This document shows, piece after piece, positions 58,743 through 64,000 of a stretch of DNA of 64,000 nucleotides. Source of the stretch: Ontholestes murinus (Eukaryota > Arthropoda > Insecta > Coleoptera > Staphylinidae). Location: contig OZ018396.1 in the NCBI GenBank assembly GCA_963969525.1, positions 54,417,352 to 54,481,351 of the forward strand, read 5' to 3'. Below the pieces are notes generated by a model that worked only from the letters and a program-made list of their open reading frames with translations, was not told the DNA's origin and ran no database searches. Both the position numbers and the translations under genes were made by a program. Numbering within the stretch: position 1 is the first letter of the stretch; each line of letters starts with the position of its first letter.

Positions 58743-59400
58743 GTAATTCAATTTATTTCACATTTCATGTTTCACTTTAAATTAGGATAATTGCGTTACC
58801 CACTCGGCGCAACTTTTCAATTGCCGAGTTAATTAAAATACACCGTGTTCGGTTAAAAGCGCGCGCACTCTGCAAGAGACAATGGGATTAGGGATGTATT
58901 TATTTTGCTAGGTGACGCGAATTATTCAAATGAAGGCTATAAAAATTATACTAGAGTTAATTATCATTTCACATATAGGTAACTTTATTATTGTTGTAGT
59001 ATTAAAATGTAGGTGCTTTAATTAAAATTAATTTCCTCTAAGAGGTTAATTTTTGTTAGATCTTTTTAACATTGAACACTTTTATAATTTGATTGTAAAG
59101 AAGAAGCTAAGCTAAAATTGATATCAGAAGGATTCTAGGTGCTACAATTTTTGGGTTATGGAAATGTGTTTAAAACAGCACCAGATCTGATACAGGAGAG
59201 AAATCCTTATCTACAAAAAAATATTTGGGAAGCCACGTGGTCGATAGTAAAACATTACTACTACTACTATTTATGAAGTGGAAAGAAAGAGAAATTAGGC
59301 CAAGCTGACTGACACTAAGGAGTATCAAATTATTTGGTTGAACAGAACACCAGATCCAGTACAGGACAGACAAGCTGATTTATAATAAATTTTTTTAAAT
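58743..59400 (+). other. Start of the next WAP-gene intron
   Basis: The first about 190 bp after the donor are non-repetitive and GC-balanced (cccactcggcgcaactttt; gcgcgcgcactctgcaagag), as are the 100 bp before the exon, and may contain splicing or regulatory elements. A short repeated phrase ('caccagatctgatacagga' near 59180 and 'caccagatccagtacagga' near 59349) marks a duplication of about 170 bp. No exon is seen. Confidence 0.4.
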
Positions 59401-61799
59401 TGTGAGAAGATAGTGAAAGAGTTTTCAGGAAATTTACTATTATGTCACTTTTTATGTTCAGATATAATCATTCTTAGACCTTGAGTGAGATATCCAGATA
59501 GTTACAGAAGATTGCAGATTAGCAGAGGTATTTAGTATGTAATCTGAATAAACACATGGTAAAATTTGATGTGACTTGATGGAGTGAAAGCATATTTTAA
59601 AATATGAAGTACTTTTCTAAAATTCCATTGCATTGCAGTTAGCTTATTAAACATAAAGCAATTGTAGTTTTTGATCAAATCAATTGAACTTATAGATTTT
59701 TGTATAAAAGGGACGCTTTCACTGAGCATTTATAGTTTTTGAAAAATACTTCACTCCTTGCATCTGAAAAGTTTTTTAAATCCTTATTTAACAATTTTTA
59801 AATCACTTTTTAAACAAAGAACTTTTTGAAAATAAAGAGGGCCACCATGTTGCAAAACTCCTTAGAATGAACAAAATTTAATGCGCTAAATAAGGTGTTT
59901 TTAAAGTTAAGGCAAAAGTTGTAACGCAGAAACTTTTAGATTTACAAACTTAATCAATCCTATAGCTTCAGATGAAGTTTTTATATAGTTTCAAAGTCTA
60001 TGTAGGTTTTTGATGAATGAAAAATTTATAATCTTAGCTGAATTTAGAAGTTCTTTGAAGCAAGTTGTTAAAGATTTATTAGAATAAAATAATTGGAATA
60101 TTTTCTAGGTGTAATAACTTCAGCACTGAGTTGTTTAGATGTAGTTTGATTTTTCGAAAAGCTTTTACAGTTTGTTGAAATTTTGAGTTTGTGAATGTTG
60201 GTGAAAAACATTATTTGACTTTAAAAATCCGAGCGTTTTAGAATAGATTAACAACGTAGGATAATTATTTGAAATTACGCTTGGATGCAACAAGTATTTT
60301 ATAAAGCTTCTGTAGTTTTTGAAGAATAGTTACGTAAATTTATCAGAATTTACAAGTTACATTTATTATATTTACTGGCATTGAAAAATTGTTGAATTGT
60401 TTATTTTAGACGTTAAAATTGATATATGTTTTCTCGATGAAATTCCTTGCTCTGTCAGTCAATGCAGTCAACGTTTTCTTGAAGCTCATTTAGTTTGTGA
60501 AGAATAATCCGATTTAAAATTTGTAAGAATTTAGATGTTTAAAGTAGATTTAATTTAAAAATCGTTAGATTATTTATATTAAAAGGTAAAATATTCTATT
60601 TGGAAGAACATACTCTTAGGTGATTAGATTTAATAAGAGCTTACATAAGATTTTTGTAATTTATTGAAATTACAATTTTGATTTAGTAGTGCTGTTTTAA
60701 AACTTAATTGCCTTTGAAAATTCGAACATTTTTAAATAAAACGATCAAAGTAAACTTTTGCTTTGAAGTGAAGAGACGCAGTTGAAACTTTCGCAAAACT
60801 TTTAGAGCTTTTGAAGCATAATGCTGTTACTAGACATTCGTTGAACTTAACAATCAAAGCTCTTTTAGATTAAATAGTCATAAATTAACTCAACAAGTGA
60901 ATTTTTAATCAACCTATTAATCATAAATAAGTTCATGTTTTGACATAATAATTGAATATAGTCTATAAGAACTTTTGTAAAGCTACTGAAGTTTTTCAAG
61001 ATTATCAAAATAAAACTTGAAACATTAATTGGCCTTAAAAATTCTAGGGATTATTTATGTTAAACGTTTTATGAGACAATTTTATAGTCTAAATATTTTT
61101 CCAGGTAAAATGACATCTCAAAATAAATGCTGTTAGATCTTTTGTAACTAAATATTACTTTACCTTAACATTTGCACAATTTAATAAGAAATGATAAAAG
61201 TAGATTTATGCTTTAAAATGGTACTTAGATGCAGTCAGAATTATTGTAAAGCATCTGAAGTTTTTGAAGAATAATGCTGTTATACATTTAGAAGTTTACT
61301 TACATATATTTCAAAACATTTATTGAGCTGAAACAAAGGAAGCAAAAGTGTAATTGTATAGTCGATTTTTCTATCACATCTGAGGTGATCGACTGAGCTA
61401 TCGTAATACTTGTCTAGTTTATTGAAACTTAGTAATCCTAAGACTATATCTTGATTGTTCAATTTTAGATGAAATGATCAAACTAGATCATGCATTGAAG
61501 TAACTTACTTACTTAGATGCATTCAGAACCTTTTTAGAGATTCTGTAGTTTTATAAGCATAATTCGGATATAAATTTGTCTGAATTTATAAGCCTCCTTC
61601 AGTATATTTCACAACATTTATTGATTTGAAATAATCAAGGCATTAATTATGTTAAAAGTTAAAAAGTTAGCTTCTGTAGATGAAGTTTGAATTTAAGAGT
61701 GCTGTAACTAAACGCTAAATTATCTCAAAAATTAGGACGTTTTTAAACTATCCAAAGGAGTTTGTTCAAGAGAATTACAATGGCTAAAGAAGTTTGCTT

Positions 61800-61969
61800 A
61801 AAATATAAAAACAGACTCTAAAAATTCTTCTTTGTAATGATTAACGTTAATAATTCAACAATTTTCAATGATTTGTAATATACTTAACAAATCATTGACC
61901 TTGAAAAATTGTTGAATTATTAACGTTAATTATTATAAAGCAGAGTTTTAGAGTCTGTTTTTATATTTT
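61800..61969. repeat. 170-bp near-perfect palindrome (65-bp arms plus inner stem)
   Basis: The left arm (from 61800, aaatataaaaacagactcta, then 'ttaacgttaataattcaaca') pairs with the right arm (ttgttgaattattaacgtta, then 'tagagtctgtttttatattt', ending about 61969). An inner stem 'caatgatttgt' / 'acaaatcattg' leaves a loop of about 10 bp. Only a handful of mismatches and a short bulge are seen. Confidence 0.85.
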
Positions 61970-63049
61970 AAATAACTTGCTTGGATGTGGTTAGATGAAG
62001 TTAGAACATTCGTAAGACTTTGTAAAGTTTATTGAAAATTTAAATTAAGGAATGCTGTAACTAAACACTAATTAATCTTGAAAATTTGAACATTTGAAAC
62101 CAAATGATTAATACCGACTCATGATCTGAAATTACACTTGGATTTAGTCGGGTATTTCGTAAAGCTCCTGTAGTTTTTGTAAGATAATCTGGTCATAAGT
62201 TTGACCAAATTTAGATATTTACTTAAACACGTTTAAAACTATTTGTTGGTTATAGTATTATCAAACGTATTAAAGTCTAAATATTTTTAGATAAAATATC
62301 ATACTATGAGATGATTACATGCAGCTTTGTTAAGACAATTTTTAGTTTTTTTTTTTTTGAAGTTTGAATTTAGGAAACCTGCTACTAAATATTTATTCAC
62401 TTTAAATATCAGAGTAATTTTAGATCAAATGATCAAAGTAAACACTTACCTTAGAATTAATCTAGAGTGCTGTAAGATCTCTGTAAAGCTTTTGTAATTT
62501 TAAAGCATCAAATTTGTCAGAATTTTTAAGTTCATCTAAATACAAATCCGAAACATCCATTAAAAAATCCTAGCATTATTTAGATTACATGTTTAGAACG
62601 GAAATTTCATAGCCTATATATATTTATAGGTGATCTGAAACTTCAAATTTTGGAGTGCTATTATTAAACGTTAATAGACCTTACATTTTAAGATGAAATG
62701 GTCAAAGAGGAAATAATTTTGGATACAGTCGAGACTTTTATAGAGCTTATGCAGTTTTTAAAGAATAATCCGGTCATAATTTTGACCGAATTTAGAAATT
62801 TACTTAATTGTAGTTCAAAACACTTACTGAACTCAACAAATGTTAAACAGTAAAAGGGTCTAAACGAAATACTCTGAGATAATTAGATGCAGTTATTGCT
62901 TTCAATTTGTCAATTTTTGATGATTTTTGATGATTTAGATTTAGGAACCCTGCTACTAAAAATTATTTGTCTTGAAACAATTAATGCTTAAAAGTATTAC
63001 TTAGATACAATCAGGACTTTTCTGTAGTTTAGTAGTTTTTAAAGAATAA

Positions 63050-63455
63050 AAGAAAGATTTTTATTGGCATAAAAACTATAAACATAATAACATTTCTTTA
63101 GAAAGAAGCGAAGAGAGGAGGCTCTCTTCGCTTCTTTCTTTCCCACCTCAACCTTCTCAGAATCCTTACCCTGGCCCCATCTTCTCTAATCCATTCCACT
63201 ACCCTTCTACAACCTTCCACCCATTCTGCATCCACTAGATTACATTCATCAGCCAAATGTACCCACGTATCCTTCCCTTCCTTACATAACAAAGAAAGCT
63301 AAAGCATAATAAATAAATAAATAAATAACACGCATTGCCCGTAACTTTCCCCCCATTCATCTCTTTCTCCCTCTCTCTTCCGCCCCGCATCTCGCTCTTG
63401 CCAAGGTCGCCCTTTCCTCCCTTCCCAAACGAATATCTTCCAGGTACCTTGGACT
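63050..63455 (-). pseudogene. Second copy of the short LINE (ORF2 C-terminus), broken
   Basis: On the minus strand 'LGKSEMRGGREREKEMNGG' is followed, after an (AAAT)n-containing interruption at about 63300-63332 and a frame change, by 'KEGKDTWVHLADEC', then 'VEWIREDGARVRILRRLRWE' and 'KKRREPP'. This matches the insertion at 26222-26532. A perfect 17-bp hairpin (gaaagaagcgaagagag / ctctcttcgcttctttc, 63102-63138) sits at its 3' end. The insert splits a unit of array W: 'agtcaacg.tttc.t.aagct' continues right after it at 63460, as at about 60469. Confidence 0.7.
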
Positions 63456-64000
63456 CCTTCAAGTCAACGCTTTCGTAAAGCTTTTTATAGTTTGTAAAGA
63501 ATAATCTGATTGTCTGAATTTAGATGTTTAGTTTTAGTAGATTTGAAAACATTTATTGGTCTTGAAAAATCGTCAGATTATTTGTATTAAAAGGTAAAAT
63601 ATTCCCTTAGGTTATTATATGTATTTAGAGCTTACCTATGATTTTTTTTTAAATTTATTGAAGTTTTTGATTTAGATGTGCTGTTTTAAAGCATTATTTG
63701 TCTTTGAAAATTCGAGCGTTTTTAAATGAAACGATGAAAGTAAACTTTTGCTTTGAAGTGAAGAGATGCATGCAAAATTTTTAGAGCTTTTGAGGCATAA
63801 TGCTGTTACGAGACATTGGTTGAACTTAACAATCAAAGCTTTTTTAGATTAAATAATCATAAATAAACGAAACAAATTAATTTTTAATCAACTACCTATG
63901 AATCAAAAATAAGTTGTTTTTGAAATAATACTTGAATATAGTCTATAAGAACTTTTGTAAAGCTATTATTTGTGTTAAATGCTAAAAAGGAAGCTGGTAA

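Larger units (their letters stand above)
59401..64000 (+). repeat. AT-rich tandem array, unit about 250-330 bp, 3-kb higher-order copy (array W)
   Basis: The phrase 'aaagcttctgtagtttttga' plus 'agaataatc.ggtcat' recurs near 60303, 60480, 61250, 61540, 62160, 62488, 62740 and 63475. It is followed by 'aatttagatgtttacttaa', 'caaaacatttattgaacttg', 'agtgctgtaactaaac' and 'ttttagatcaaatgatcaaa'. The block at about 60555-61000 returns at about 63565-63985, about 3.0 kb later, with high similarity including 'gaacttaacaatcaaagct' and 'tatagtctataagaactttt'. A LINE insertion (63050-63455) and a large hairpin (61800-61969) interrupt it. No exon is visible. Confidence 0.65.

Noticed and set aside
1..64000. 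tRNA, rRNA or other structured RNA genes
   Set aside because: No cloverleaf-forming sequence with A and B boxes and no rRNA-like sequence was recognised on either strand by eye; a covariance-model search would be needed to exclude diverged cases.

Overview
This window looks like part of an insect (arthropod) nuclear genome. It is very AT-rich, has intron-split coding sequence, and is crowded with decayed R1-, Jockey- and CR1-like non-LTR retrotransposons, foldback elements and degenerate tandem arrays. A beetle or similar large, repeat-rich insect genome would fit, but the species cannot be fixed from the sequence. There is no sign of bacterial or viral organisation.

Convincing host coding sequence covers under 1% of the window. 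(1) On the + strand, a signal-peptide exon (27406-27485) and a single WAP (four-disulfide core) exon (58593-58742) join in phase across an intron of about 31.1 kb. The gene continues past the right edge and probably starts with an untranslated exon further left. (2) On the - strand, two short exons (20352-20628, then 8195-8338) have good splice sites and matching phases across a 12.0 kb intron. They encode an internal part of a protein I do not recognise, with a very basic stretch followed by a Ser-rich and helical segment. Nothing suggests that the two genes act together.

Layout: 1-3.4 kb holds a 0.3 kb foldback element and decayed R1-like (+) and Jockey-like (-) retrotransposons. 3.7-6.4 kb is a T-rich array interrupted by a CR1-like 3' end (-). 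7.9-9.0 kb is non-repetitive DNA around the first minus-strand exon. 9.1-18.1 kb is an A-rich array with a higher-order period near 2.3 kb, all within the minus-strand intron. 20.3-20.6 kb is the second minus-strand exon. 21.3-22.1 kb is a three-copy repeat carrying a 180-bp foldback element whose empty site survives in the neighbouring copy. 24.4-25.9 kb is a decayed CR1-like LINE with an (ATT)n tail. 26.2-26.5 kb is a short LINE insertion with a 13-bp target-site duplication. 27.4 kb is the WAP signal exon, followed at 27.6-28.8 kb by a 41-bp minisatellite. 29.7-30.9 kb is a GC-richer island. 32.7-35.8 kb is six tandem units of about 487 bp, each holding a long inverted repeat with G-quadruplex-type arms. 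36-39 kb is A-rich repeats. 40.6-41.6 kb is a Jockey-like RT remnant (+). 42.3-45.3 kb is a T-rich multi-subunit array. 45.75-46.2 kb is the 41-bp minisatellite family in inverted orientation. 49.9-56.3 kb is a long complex tandem repeat. 58.6 kb is the WAP exon. 59.4-64 kb is another AT-rich array with a 3-kb higher-order duplication, a large hairpin and a second copy of the short LINE.

The most unusual structures are the inverted-repeat array at 32.7-35.8 kb, the oppositely oriented minisatellite blocks inside one intron, and a small dispersed element with 12-14-bp flanking direct repeats. All coordinates and repeat periods were read by eye.
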